From an uncultured Eubacteriales bacterium (GTDB lineage Bacteria > Bacillota > Clostridia > Oscillospirales > Acutalibacteraceae), in the NCBI GenBank assembly GCA_948823415.1, contig CAQKRU010000001.1, positions 30,274-94,273 on the forward strand: a DNA stretch of 64,000 nucleotides, given 5' to 3'. Under the pieces are notes generated by a model, which was not told where the DNA came from, did no database searches, and saw nothing but the letters and a program-made list of their open reading frames with translations. Every line of letters begins with the position of its first letter. The stretch's first letter is position 1. Made by a program: the position numbers and the translations under genes. Shown here one piece after another: positions 53,987-64,000 of the stretch.

Positions 53987-56593
53987 TCATTGCTTCGCGT
54001 CGTACCACGTTTTGCCGATATTAGCTTCGGCCACCAGCGGGACTTTCAGCGTTGCTGCACCCTCCATCTCTGCCTTTAAAAGCCCGGCAACCTTCAAAGC
54101 TTCCGCCTCCGGCGCCTCCACAATCAGCTCATCATGCACTTGCAAGATCAATTTCGCCGTTAAATTGCGCTCCTTAAGCTTTTGACTTACATTAATCATC
54201 GCGATTTTTATGATGTCCGCCGCCGAGCCCTGGATCGGCATGTTCCGGGCAACCCGCTCGCCAAAAGATCGCAGGTTAAAATTAGACGACGCGATCTCGG
54301 GCAGATACCGCTTTCTGCCGAAGATCGTCTCCACGAACTTGTCCCTCTTCGCCGCCTCTATCGTCGCGCGCATGTACTCCCGCACCCCGGCGTAATGCGC
54401 CAGATAGCTGTCGATGTACGTCTGAGCGTCCTTGCGCAGCACGCCGATGTCCTTGGCCAGCGAGAACGCGCTTATTCCGTACACAATCCCAAAGTTTACG
54501 GCCTTTGCGCGGCTTCGCATTAGCGGCGTGACCATGCCTTCTGGGATCCCGAAGACCTGCGACGCGGTTATGGTATGGATGTCCAAATCGTGCTTGAATG
54601 CGTCGATCATAGCTCGGTCGTCCGCCAGATGTGCCAGTATTCGTAGCTCTATTTGAGAATAATCCGCGTTAACCAGCACACAGCCTGCCTTCGCGCAAAA
54701 AAATCGCCGCAACTCCTTGCCCCGTTCGGTCCGTACCGGGATGTTCTGCAAATTCGGCTCCAGCGAGCTTATCCGTCCGGTGCGCGTTTCCACTTGATTA
54801 AACCGCGAATGCACCCTACCATCAGGCCCCACGACCTTTAGAAGTCCGTCACAGTACGTGCTCTTTAGCTTTGCGATCCCCCTATACTGCAAAATCAGCT
54901 CTACAACGGGGTGGAATCCTCGAATACTCTCCAAAACCTCGGCGCTCGTTGAATATCCGCTTTTTGTTTTTTTTCCTTTGGGCAACTCTAACTCCTCAAA
55001 AAGCACGACTCCTAGCTGTTTTGGTGAGTTTATGTTGAATTCCCTACCGACCTGTCGGTATATTTCGGCCTGAATTTCTTGAAGCTCCAGCGTTAATGCC
55101 TCTCCGTACGCCCGAATGCCCTCTGCGTCTATCAAAAATCCAGTTGTTTCCATGTCCGCCAAAACCCCGGCCAGCGGCAGTTCTATTTCCTCCAGCAATT
55201 TTTTTTGAGCGTTTTTCTCAATCTCCCGAGATATTTCATCACACAAACCGCTAAATTCCGCTACGTTCTGAGCAAACTGCAAATACTCATCGTCAGAACC
55301 CTGTACCTGCGCCCGTTTTACCTTGTGCTCCGCCGCCAACGCCTCCAAGCCGTAATTCTTCCCCGACGGATTCAGCAAATACGCGCCCAGCAGCACGTCC
55401 ATCTTTACGTTTCCCACGCTAATCCCCCGCGGCTGCAGCGCTTCGTAAACCGCCTTCACATCGTAGGTCCTCTTGGGAAACCGCTCATCCCGCATCGCTT
55501 CTACAATCCAGCCCTCATACTTTTTTAAATCGCGCAAAATATAGACTTTTCCATCTGCGCTAAACCCCATACAGTCGGCCTTTTCGTCTTGATATTTCAG
55601 CAAAAAATCTAGGCTTTTCTGATGTTTAACGACTTTCTCCAAATTCGCGATGCTTTCATCTAAAACGACTTCAAAGCTCAATTCTGCTGGCTTTTCAGAT
55701 TCTTCACCTGCTCCCAATCCCGACGCTTCTAGGCCCATCTTCTTTAGGAGCGAGAACATCTCCAGATCTGTCAGCGTTCTGGCCACCTTAAGCTTGTCCA
55801 TTTCTTGCGGAACGTAGCCTTCAAGCACCAAATCTATCGGCACGTCTTTCACAATCGTCCCTAAAAATTTACTCAAAAACGCAGATTCCTTCGATTCTAC
55901 CAGCTTTTTTCGCGTGCCTTCTTTAATCTCCGCCGAGCCTATGTTCGCGTACAAATTCTCAAGCGACCCGAATTTCCTGATTAATTCACCAGCGCCCTTT
56001 TCGCCAATTCCAGCAACTCCGGGAATGTTATCCGAAGCATCCCCCTGAATCGCCTTTATATCGATCAACTGAGCCGGTTTCACTCCGTAAACCTCTTTAA
56101 TCTTGGCTTCGTCATATAACGTCACATCTGGCCGGCCAAATTTGGTCGCGGCTATCCGCACCGTCACGTGAGGCCCCACCAGCTGCAGGCTATCTCTGTC
56201 TCCGGTCGCTATAACGCACTCCTGGCCGGCTTTCTCACACTCAGACGCTAGCGTTCCTAAGATATCATCGGCCTCGTAGCCCTCTTTCTCAACCAACTTG
56301 TAGCCCATATCAGCAAGCAGCTCCTTTAACACCGGAAACTGCACCGCGAGCTCCGGCGGCATGCCCTTTCTGTTCGCCTTATACCCTTTGTAGCTGTTGT
56401 GGCGGAATGTTGGCGCCTTCATGTCAAAAGCTATTGCGATGGCGTCTGGGTTCGTCTCTTCCTTAAGCTTGTTCAGCATCGTCAAAAAGCCATATATCGC
56501 GTTTGTGTAGAATCCCTTTTTCGTCGTCAGCAGCTTTATCCCGTAAAACGCCCGATTAAATATGCTGTTGCCGTCCAAAACCAGCAGCCTCAC
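53987..56593 (-). CDS. polA: DNA polymerase I
   Basis: The 868-residue protein has a 5' nuclease domain (LLVLDGNSIFNRAFYG, YEADDILGTLA, GDASDNIPGV), a middle domain, and a polymerase domain with motif A NADYSQIELR, motif B RSRAKAVNFGIVYG and motif C QVHDELIVE. The middle (about 310-440) lacks the Asp/Glu residues of a working 3'-5' exonuclease, as in other Gram-positive PolA. GTG 56593 has GGGGGAG eight bases away. It is the first gene of a five-gene operon. Confidence 0.96.
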   Translation of the reverse strand: MRLLVLDGNSIFNRAFYGIKLLTTKKGFYTNAIYGFLTMLNKLKEETNPDAIAIAFDMKAPTFRHNSYKGYKANRKGMPPELAVQFPVLKELLADMGYKLVEKEGYEADDILGTLASECEKAGQECVIATGDRDSLQLVGPHVTVRIAATKFGRPDVTLYDEAKIKEVYGVKPAQLIDIKAIQGDASDNIPGVAGIGEKGAGELIRKFGSLENLYANIGSAEIKEGTRKKLVESKESAFLSKFLGTIVKDVPIDLVLEGYVPQEMDKLKVARTLTDLEMFSLLKKMGLEASGLGAGEESEKPAELSFEVVLDESIANLEKVVKHQKSLDFLLKYQDEKADCMGFSADGKVYILRDLKKYEGWIVEAMRDERFPKRTYDVKAVYEALQPRGISVGNVKMDVLLGAYLLNPSGKNYGLEALAAEHKVKRAQVQGSDDEYLQFAQNVAEFSGLCDEISREIEKNAQKKLLEEIELPLAGVLADMETTGFLIDAEGIRAYGEALTLELQEIQAEIYRQVGREFNINSPKQLGVVLFEELELPKGKKTKSGYSTSAEVLESIRGFHPVVELILQYRGIAKLKSTYCDGLLKVVGPDGRVHSRFNQVETRTGRISSLEPNLQNIPVRTERGKELRRFFCAKAGCVLVNADYSQIELRILAHLADDRAMIDAFKHDLDIHTITASQVFGIPEGMVTPLMRSRAKAVNFGIVYGISAFSLAKDIGVLRKDAQTYIDSYLAHYAGVREYMRATIEAAKRDKFVETIFGRKRYLPEIASSNFNLRSFGERVARNMPIQGSAADIIKIAMINVSQKLKERNLTAKLILQVHDELIVEAPEAEALKVAGLLKAEMEGAATLKVPLVAEANIGKTWYDAKQ

Positions 56594-56628
56594 GCGCACC
56601 ACTCCCCCGTCACTCGTCGTCTGCCTCC

Positions 56629-56634
56629 ATTATA
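56629..56634 (-). promoter_or_regulatory. Extended -10 of the polA operon
   Basis: On the minus strand TGG precedes TATAAT, an extended -10. No good -35 is seen at 16-18 bases. It lies 36 bases upstream of the polA GTG. Confidence 0.55.
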
Positions 56635-56684
56635 CCACATTCTCGCAAATAATTCAGCCCGGTTCCGCGCCCGTTTTTTCGGCG

Positions 56685-56713
56685 TAGACTTATTTTTGAA
56701 AATGTGGTAAACT
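56685..56713 (+). promoter_or_regulatory. Candidate promoter of dusB
   Basis: TAGACT (56685-56690), 17 bases, TAAACT (56708-56713): each box matches four of six consensus bases. It is divergent from the polA promoter and 27 bases upstream of the dusB ATG. Confidence 0.5.
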
Positions 56714-56740
56714 GTTAGGAGTCCAGTTTGGTGAAGGGGA

Positions 56741-57730
56741 ATGCGTTTGAAGATTGGCAATGTTAGTATTGGCGGGCTCGCTGCCCTCGCGCCCATGGCG
56801 GGCGTTGCCGACAGAGCTTTTAGAGAGCTTTGTATACGATTTGGCGCCAGTTATGTTGTTAGCGAGATGGTTAGCGCCCGTGGTATCTCGTTTTTTAACG
56901 ATAAGACGATTAATCTTTTGAAGATTTCTCGCAGCGAGCACCCCTGCGCTATCCAGATTTTTGGCGACGACCCCGATATAATGGCCAGCGCGGCGACCTT
57001 TGCGCTAAAGTACGAGCCCGATATCATCGATATAAACTTTGGTTGTCCGGCTCCCAAGGTTAATAAAAGCGGTGGTGGCGCCATTTTAATGAAATCACCG
57101 GATCTTTGTGGCAGAATTGTTGCGGCTGTTAAGCGAGCTGTTGATATTCCTGTTACGGTGAAGATCCGAAAGGGCTGGGATTCTGCTAATGTGAATGCGC
57201 CCTTGGTGGCCAAGATCTGCGAAAATTCTGGTGCTGATGCTATCATTATCCACGGCAGGACGCGCGAACAGATGTTTCGCCCGGGTGTGGATCTCGATAT
57301 CATCGCAAAAGTCAAGGAGTCTGTTAGCGTTCCGGTTATCGGAAACGGCGACATTACTTGCGGTCAGGATGCCTACAACATGCTAAACCGCACGGGATGC
57401 GACATGGTCATGGTCGGCCGCGCTGCTTTGGGCAATCCTTGGGTGTTCGCAGAGATTAATCATTTTTTGGACCCGGGCAATCACCCCTACACTCCGCCAT
57501 CCATTGAAGAAAAACTGCGGGTAATGCGCTCTCACGTGGGATCCATTTGCAACAACGAGGGCGAAATCCTTGGTATAATGAGGGCTCGGCGGCATATTAT
57601 TTCTTATATACGGGGGATTCCCTTTGCGGCGGCCTTTAGGGACAAAGCCTCGCGGGTTACGTGTCTGCGCGATGTTGAGGCTCTTGCGGATGAAATTTTG
57701 CGCGCTTGCCGGAATGACGCCATTTGTTAA
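56741..57730 (+). CDS. dusB: tRNA-dihydrouridine synthase, DusB family
   Basis: The 329-residue flavoprotein has LAPMAGVADRAFRELC near residue 16, the catalytic-Cys segment FGCPAPKVNKSGGGA near 98, IHGRTREQMF and GNGDI near 200, and GRAALGNPW. It reduces uridines in tRNA. AAGGGGA precedes the ATG. Divergent from polA and followed by the degV gene. Confidence 0.94.
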   Translation: MRLKIGNVSIGGLAALAPMAGVADRAFRELCIRFGASYVVSEMVSARGISFFNDKTINLLKISRSEHPCAIQIFGDDPDIMASAATFALKYEPDIIDINFGCPAPKVNKSGGGAILMKSPDLCGRIVAAVKRAVDIPVTVKIRKGWDSANVNAPLVAKICENSGADAIIIHGRTREQMFRPGVDLDIIAKVKESVSVPVIGNGDITCGQDAYNMLNRTGCDMVMVGRAALGNPWVFAEINHFLDPGNHPYTPPSIEEKLRVMRSHVGSICNNEGEILGIMRARRHIISYIRGIPFAAAFRDKASRVTCLRDVEALADEILRACRNDAIC

Positions 57731-57775
57731 AGCATTTGCTTAAATTTTAATCTTAATTTTTGTTTGGAGGATACT

Positions 57776-58618
57776 ATGAAAAAAATTGCGATAATTACTG
57801 ATTCTGCCGGGGATTTCTCTGCTAAGTTTGCGAAAAAGCACAACGTGAAGGTGATTCCGCTGCGGATTTGCTTTTCGGATAAGGAGTTTCGCGATGGGGT
57901 CGATATTTCTTGCGACGAGATTTACCCCATGCTGGAGGCCGAGATTCCCAAATCCTCGCTGCCGTACCGCGACGACATCATTGCTGCTTTCGACAGTGCT
58001 CGCGATGAGGGCTACACCGACGTGATATATATCGGCATTTCTTCAGGTTTGTCGGGCACTTTTAATGCTGTCCGACTGATCGCTAGCGAATATGACGGGC
58101 TTAACATCCACTGCTTCGACTCTAAAACCCTGTCTTGCGCCCAAAATATGCTCATTTGGGCTGCGATTGCCGCTCTGAAGACAACCGACAACATTCAAGA
58201 GATTTTCTCGCGGCTTTCTGAGATTCGCAATAAAATGGTCGCTATGTTCTGCGTTCGCGACCTTACATATCTCATAAAAGGCGGTAGAATCGGGAAGGTC
58301 GCTGGCACGGTGGGGAGTCTTCTTAAGCTGTGCCCGATAATTAAGGTCAACGACGACGGCGTTTATGAGACCGCGTCTAAGACCATCGGCTTTAACCGCG
58401 CGCTAGAGGCTCTCATTGCTGAGATTAAGAGTCGGTTCGCCAACGTCGAGGTCGCCATTTCGCTGACTTACTCCTCTAACAAGGAGCTTGCCGAGCGGAT
58501 AAAGGCCGAAGTTAAGAAGTGTTGCAAGGTTAAGTCCTGCGAGATTAACCCTGTTACCGCCGTTTTGGGCGTTCACACCGGTCCAGATATGGCTGGTATT
58601 GCGGTTTATCCGATTTAA
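57776..58618 (+). CDS. DegV-family fatty-acid-binding protein (FakB-like)
   Basis: The 280-residue protein has the DegV fold features KIAIITDSAGDFS, PLRICFSD, YIGISSGLSGTFNAVR near 85 and DLTYLIKGGRIGK near 163, with a C-terminal HTGPDMAGIAVYP. DegV proteins bind a fatty acid and present it to FakA, whose gene is at 29.9 kb. ATG 57776 has GGAGG five bases upstream. The bound fatty acid is unknown. Confidence 0.92.
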   Translation: MKKIAIITDSAGDFSAKFAKKHNVKVIPLRICFSDKEFRDGVDISCDEIYPMLEAEIPKSSLPYRDDIIAAFDSARDEGYTDVIYIGISSGLSGTFNAVRLIASEYDGLNIHCFDSKTLSCAQNMLIWAAIAALKTTDNIQEIFSRLSEIRNKMVAMFCVRDLTYLIKGGRIGKVAGTVGSLLKLCPIIKVNDDGVYETASKTIGFNRALEALIAEIKSRFANVEVAISLTYSSNKELAERIKAEVKKCCKVKSCEINPVTAVLGVHTGPDMAGIAVYPI

Positions 58619-58683
58619 AACCCTCTTCGCTTCGATGATATCTGAGATTTATTCATAAATAAAAATCACATAACCTGCACGAA

Positions 58684-58718
58684 GGCTTTTGGAATCACGA
58701 TTTCAAGAGTCTTTTTTT
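58684..58718 (+). terminator. Terminator of the degV gene
   Basis: A 12-bp stem (58684-58695 with 58700-58711, with G-T pairs), loop CACG and a run of seven T. Confidence 0.88.
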
Positions 58719-58858
58719 GTCACATCCGCGCCAATTCTAATATTATGTAACGACAAGTTTATTTTTCTTAGATGTTTATTTTTACCGAAATCCGGCAACA
58801 ATACTCTTGTCGGGCCATTCGCCCTAATCAAATTAAAATTTGCGGAGCGTGAACAAAA

Positions 58859-59230
58859 TTGACTATTAAACGCGGTGATATATTTTATGCCGATTTGAGC
58901 CCGGTTATTGGCTCCGAGCAAGGCGGGATGCGCCCTGTTCTGATCATTCAAAATGACGTTGGCAACAAATTCAGCCCCACTGTGATTGCGGCGGCCATCA
59001 CGAGCCAGCATTCCAAGTCGGATCTGCCAACTCACATACAGCTTGATGCTCATGGTTGCGGCCTTTCTAAGGACTCGGTCGTGCTTTTGGAACAGGTTCG
59101 GACTCTTGATAAGAAGCGGTTGAAAGAAAAAATGGGCTGTCTCGACGCCTTTGCCATGCGCCTTGTCGACGAAGCCCTGTCCATAAGCTTTGGTCTTTTC
59201 AACAATTACACCATAAAAGAGGCTACATAA
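58859..59230 (+). CDS. MazF/PemK-family endoribonuclease toxin
   Basis: The 123-residue protein matches MazF/Ndo[21 protein letters not shown] at the start, [13 protein letters not shown] and [17 protein letters not shown]. Such toxins cut single-stranded mRNA at short sequences. The TTG start lies 11 bases after GGAG; an overlapping GTG is out of frame. No antitoxin frame is found in the 240 bases upstream or in the 60 downstream, so it appears unpaired. Confidence 0.9.
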   Translation: MTIKRGDIFYADLSPVIGSEQGGMRPVLIIQNDVGNKFSPTVIAAAITSQHSKSDLPTHIQLDAHGCGLSKDSVVLLEQVRTLDKKRLKEKMGCLDAFAMRLVDEALSISFGLFNNYTIKEAT

Positions 59231-59290
59231 GCCCCATCTGACCGCTATTTTGCAGCAATTAACTCTGATTTTGTCAGCATTAATGCACAG

Positions 59291-60478
59291 TCAAACCATC
59301 ATATCCAGATTCCTTAGCCGATCTGCCGCCGTTTGGATGTCCTCTCTGTTGCCAAAAGACGTCATCCTAAAGAATCCTTCGCCGTTTTGGCCAAATCCAG
59401 CGCCCGGCGTGCCGATAATATTCGCATTGTCCAGCAGATAATCAAAAAATTCCCACGAAGTCATATTATTCGGGCATTTCAGCCAGATGTAGGGTGAATT
59501 CTCGCCTCCGGTGAAGTGCACGCCCTTTGCGCGCAAAGCCTCCGCGATGATCCTTGCGTTCTCCTTATAATAGCCGATATTTTCTTTAATCTGCGCCATG
59601 CCATCTTTCGAAAACACAGCAGCAGCGCCCCTTTGAATGACATAAGGAACGCCATTAAACTTGGTAGACTGCCGCCGAAACCACAATTTATTTATAGAAG
59701 CGCCGTCCACCGCCAAATCTTTCGGCACAACGGTGTATCCGCAGCGCACACCGGTGAATCCTGCCGTTTTGGAGAACGAACACAGCTCTATGGCGCACTT
59801 CTTGGCACCTTCTATCTCAAAAATACTGCGAGGCAAGGTTTCATCAGAGATAAAAGCCTCATATGCCGCATCAAATAAGATTACAGCGCCATTTTTCAAG
59901 GCATAGTCCACCCAAACCCGCAGCTGGTCGTGATTATAGACCGCTCCCGTCGGATTATTGGGCGAGCATATATAGATCAAGTCTGCTTTGACCGATTCAT
60001 CGGGCAGCGGCAAAAAATTATTTTCCATATTCGCATTAACATAGTGGATCCGCCGCCCCGCCATCACATTCGTGTCCACGTACACGGGGTAAACCGGGTC
60101 CGGAATCAGCACCGTGTTGTCGCTCGAAAAAACGTCCAAAATGTTCGCCACGTCGCTCTTCGAACCGTCACTCACAAAAATTTCATCCAGGTCCAAATCG
60201 ACGTTTCTGCCGCTATAATAGCCTTTTATCGCCTCTCGCAAAAAGTCATACCCCGGATAAGGCCCGTAGCCCCTGAATGTTTCCTTCTTGCCCATCTCCA
60301 AAATGGCGCTCTGCATGGCTTTAACAACTGCATCACACAACGGTAACGTCACGTCGCCTATTCCTAAGCTAACCAGCTTCGCCTCCGGATGCGCCTTAGC
60401 GAACTCGCTCGCCTTTTTTGCGATATTAGCAAAAAGATAGCTGTCTTTAAGCATCAAATAGTTCGAATTTATCTTCAT
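59291..60478 (-). CDS. dapL: LL-diaminopimelate aminotransferase
   Basis: The 395-residue class I aminotransferase starts MKINSNYLMLKDSYLFANIA, has LGIGDVTLPL, YICSPNNPTGAVY and the PLP Lys in CSFSKTAGFTGVRCGYTV near 235, the DapL pattern. It makes LL-diaminopimelate directly from tetrahydrodipicolinate. It lies after dapF and pyrG (33 bases), so lysine/cell-wall precursors and CTP synthesis share a transcript. Confidence 0.95.
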   Translation of the reverse strand: MKINSNYLMLKDSYLFANIAKKASEFAKAHPEAKLVSLGIGDVTLPLCDAVVKAMQSAILEMGKKETFRGYGPYPGYDFLREAIKGYYSGRNVDLDLDEIFVSDGSKSDVANILDVFSSDNTVLIPDPVYPVYVDTNVMAGRRIHYVNANMENNFLPLPDESVKADLIYICSPNNPTGAVYNHDQLRVWVDYALKNGAVILFDAAYEAFISDETLPRSIFEIEGAKKCAIELCSFSKTAGFTGVRCGYTVVPKDLAVDGASINKLWFRRQSTKFNGVPYVIQRGAAAVFSKDGMAQIKENIGYYKENARIIAEALRAKGVHFTGGENSPYIWLKCPNNMTSWEFFDYLLDNANIIGTPGAGFGQNGEGFFRMTSFGNREDIQTAADRLRNLDMMV

Positions 60479-60510
60479 TTAAGCCCGATCTCCTCTTAGT
60501 TTTTCGCGAT

Positions 60511-62951
<2,441 letters not shown>

Positions 62952-63003
62952 ATCGCCCCATTTTTCAGTCTTTAAGCCGCTCGATCGTCGCGCATTAATT
63001 TAA

Positions 63004-63032
63004 ATTATACCCCAAATTTTCAGATTTTTCAA
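63004..63032 (-). promoter_or_regulatory. SigA promoter of dapF-pyrG-dapL
   Basis: TTGAAA (63027-63032, minus strand), 17 bases, TATAAT (63004-63009), 53 bases upstream of the dapF start. Confidence 0.85.
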
Positions 63033-63058
63033 CTCGGCGCCACAAAAATTCGGCCCGG

Positions 63059-63089
63059 TGAATAAAACCGCGGCCGCCTGTCCATAATT
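63059..63089 (+). promoter_or_regulatory. Candidate forespore (SigF/SigG) promoter of spoIIR
   Basis: TGAATA (63059-63064), 18 bases, CATAATT (63083-63089) fits the SigF/SigG pattern TGAATA/CATACTA well. spoIIR is SigF-dependent in Bacillus. It lies 46 bases upstream of the ATG. Confidence 0.5.
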
Positions 63090-63134
63090 CTAAAAGCCAA
63101 TGGCGAAAAATCTAAAACGGACGGTGTTAAAACC

Positions 63135-63743
63135 ATGAAACTCATTGAAAAATCGCTGATCTCGGGCTTTCTATTGACTCTAATCCTTGCTCTAACGGGC
63201 TTTGCAAGCAATTGCGAGAATCTTAGCACAAAGGTTTTGCGGCTACATATCCTTGCGAACTCCGATGCTGCCGAGGATCAAGCGCTAAAGCTAAACGTTC
63301 GGGACAAAATCATAGAAAAATCTGGTGAATTCCTGAACACCGCGACCAGTAAGGCCTCCGCGCAAAGTCTTACCACCGAAAACCTCGATAACATCAGAAA
63401 AATCGCCGAGCAAGAAGTCCAAACCCGCGGCTATAGCTATCCAATAAAGGTTCAGATGACCAAGATGTACTTCCCGACTCGAAACTATGGCAACACGACC
63501 CTCCCCGCCGGCCACTACGACGCGTTGAGAGTCTTAATTGGCGAAGGTAAAGGGAAAAATTGGTGGTGCGTGATTTTTCCGCAGATGTGCCTTGGAAGCG
63601 CGAAAAATAGTGCCGCCATCGACTCGGTTTTTTCTGATTCAGAAAAAAAGATAATCAACAGCAGCGAAAATTACGAAATTAAATTTAAAGTCGTAGAGTG
63701 GTTTTACGCGCTTAAGGGCGCCATTTCTAGCTGGCTCACCTAG
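63135..63743 (+). CDS. spoIIR: Stage II sporulation protein R
   Basis: The 202-residue protein has an N-terminal export signal (SLISGFLLTLILALTGFA) and the SpoIIR pattern VLRLHILANSDAAEDQALKL, NVRDKI, and YFPTRNYGNTTLPAGHYDAL with WWCVIFPQMCL near 140. It is secreted from the forespore and triggers SpoIIGA to process pro-SigE in the mother cell. It converges with the YebC-family gene ten bases downstream. Confidence 0.95.
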   Translation: MKLIEKSLISGFLLTLILALTGFASNCENLSTKVLRLHILANSDAAEDQALKLNVRDKIIEKSGEFLNTATSKASAQSLTTENLDNIRKIAEQEVQTRGYSYPIKVQMTKMYFPTRNYGNTTLPAGHYDALRVLIGEGKGKNWWCVIFPQMCLGSAKNSAAIDSVFSDSEKKIINSSENYEIKFKVVEWFYALKGAISSWLT

Positions 63744-63753
63744 CCTCAAGCCA

Positions 63754-64000
63754 CTATTCTTGCGGCATCTCCCAGTTGTGCCACACGTTCTGCACGTCGT
63801 CGTTGTCCTCCAGCGCATCCAGCAGCTTCTGCATTTTGGCGCGGTTTTCCTCCTCCGCAATGCTGCTGTACGTGCTCGGAACCATCTCCACCTCTGCCGA
63901 CGCAAACTCAAACCCCTTCGATTCTAGCGCCTCTCGCACATCACTAAAGTCCCCGGGCTCTGTGTAGACCTCAAAGATATCTTCATCCGCCAAAAAGTCC
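63754..64000 (-). CDS. YebC/PmpR-family protein, C-terminal part (gene runs off the window)
   Basis: About 82 residues of an open frame reach the window edge. DVFEVYTEP-like DIFEVYTEPGDFSDVREAL and LLDALEDNDDVQNVWHNW match the C-terminal domain of YebC/TACO1 proteins, which are about 240 residues. These act in translation of proline-rich stretches or as regulators. The start lies outside, and the internal TTG at 63993 is not a start. Confidence 0.9.
   Translation of the reverse strand, partial: DFLADEDIFEVYTEPGDFSDVREALESKGFEFASAEVEMVPSTYSSIAEEENRAKMQKLLDALEDNDDVQNVWHNWEMPQE

Noticed and set aside
39496..58650. The same 14-base string (CGATGATATCTGAG) near the end of arcA and after the degV gene
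   Set aside because: One copy is partly coding and flanking similarity is short and AT-rich; a chance match is more likely than an element.
58619..58858. A mazE-like antitoxin gene upstream of mazF
   Set aside because: All frames are broken by stops at short intervals and none has a ribosome site with a plausible protein.

Overview
The window looks like a chromosome segment of an anaerobic, endospore-forming member of the Clostridia (Bacillota). Sporulation genes are spread across it (spoVAD, yabP, yabQ, spoVB, spoVAC, spoIIR), next to Firmicutes-type core genes: CIRCE-controlled groESL, long-form hpf, divIC, fakA, cdaA/cdaR, polA with a degenerate proofreading domain, and dapL. Fermentative arginine catabolism also fits. 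I cannot name genus or species. Start codons are often TTG or GTG, and many starts here were moved from the longest reading frame using Shine-Dalgarno sites, promoters and overlaps. I see no rRNA, tRNA, CRISPR array, insertion sequence or prophage.

Layout. 0-3.3 kb: spoVAD (minus) and groES-groEL (plus). 3.3-6.7 kb: an AT-rich array of five small secreted proteins of unknown function that share a signal peptide; two of them carry a duplicated promoter/signal-peptide/terminator block. 6.8-15.6 kb: an eight-gene surface-polysaccharide operon with three glycosyltransferases, LicD, TarI, TarJ, polymerase and flippase, implying a ribitol-phosphate-decorated polymer. 15.7-22.8 kb: small protein, hpf, amidohydrolase, the yabR-divIC-yabQ-yabP cluster, hup, spoVB and a DUF5067-like lipoprotein. 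23-26.6 kb: dnaE. 26.6-29.7 kb: zur-znuACB with a Fur-family box on its promoter. 29.9-34.6 kb: fakA, recG, folD and a partial tandem folD copy. 35-38.1 kb: cysteine desulfidase, a secreted protein, queH, spoVAC. 38.1-42.9 kb: a complete arginine deiminase operon. 43-46.4 kb: a membrane-anchored AAA+ protein with an acidic tail interrupted by an in-frame stop, a sugar-phosphate transferase and another secreted protein. 46.4-51.5 kb: ispD-ispF, a DUF3343 protein with cysteine desulfurase, cdaA-cdaR. 51.5-56.6 kb: polA-ywlE-like-rimI-GNAT-tsaD. 56.7-59.2 kb: dusB, a DegV/FakB protein, an orphan MazF. 59.3-63 kb: dapF-pyrG-dapL. 63-64 kb: spoIIR and the end of a YebC-family gene.

How genes work together. 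ArcA, ArcB, ArcC and the YfcC-type carrier form an arginine-to-ornithine route yielding ATP. FakA (29.9 kb) and the DegV protein (57.8 kb) could form a fatty acid kinase. TarJ and TarI make CDP-ribitol, and LicD is the likely transferase. The sugar-phosphate transferase at 45 kb may start the polymer whose assembly genes lie at 6.8-15.5 kb, because that operon lacks an initiating enzyme.

The least explained material is the secreted-protein array, two further secreted proteins at 36.4 and 45.8 kb, and the signal-peptide-bearing AAA+ protein at 43-44.8 kb. They lie in AT-richer stretches than the housekeeping genes and are the best candidates for an undescribed surface or host-interaction system.
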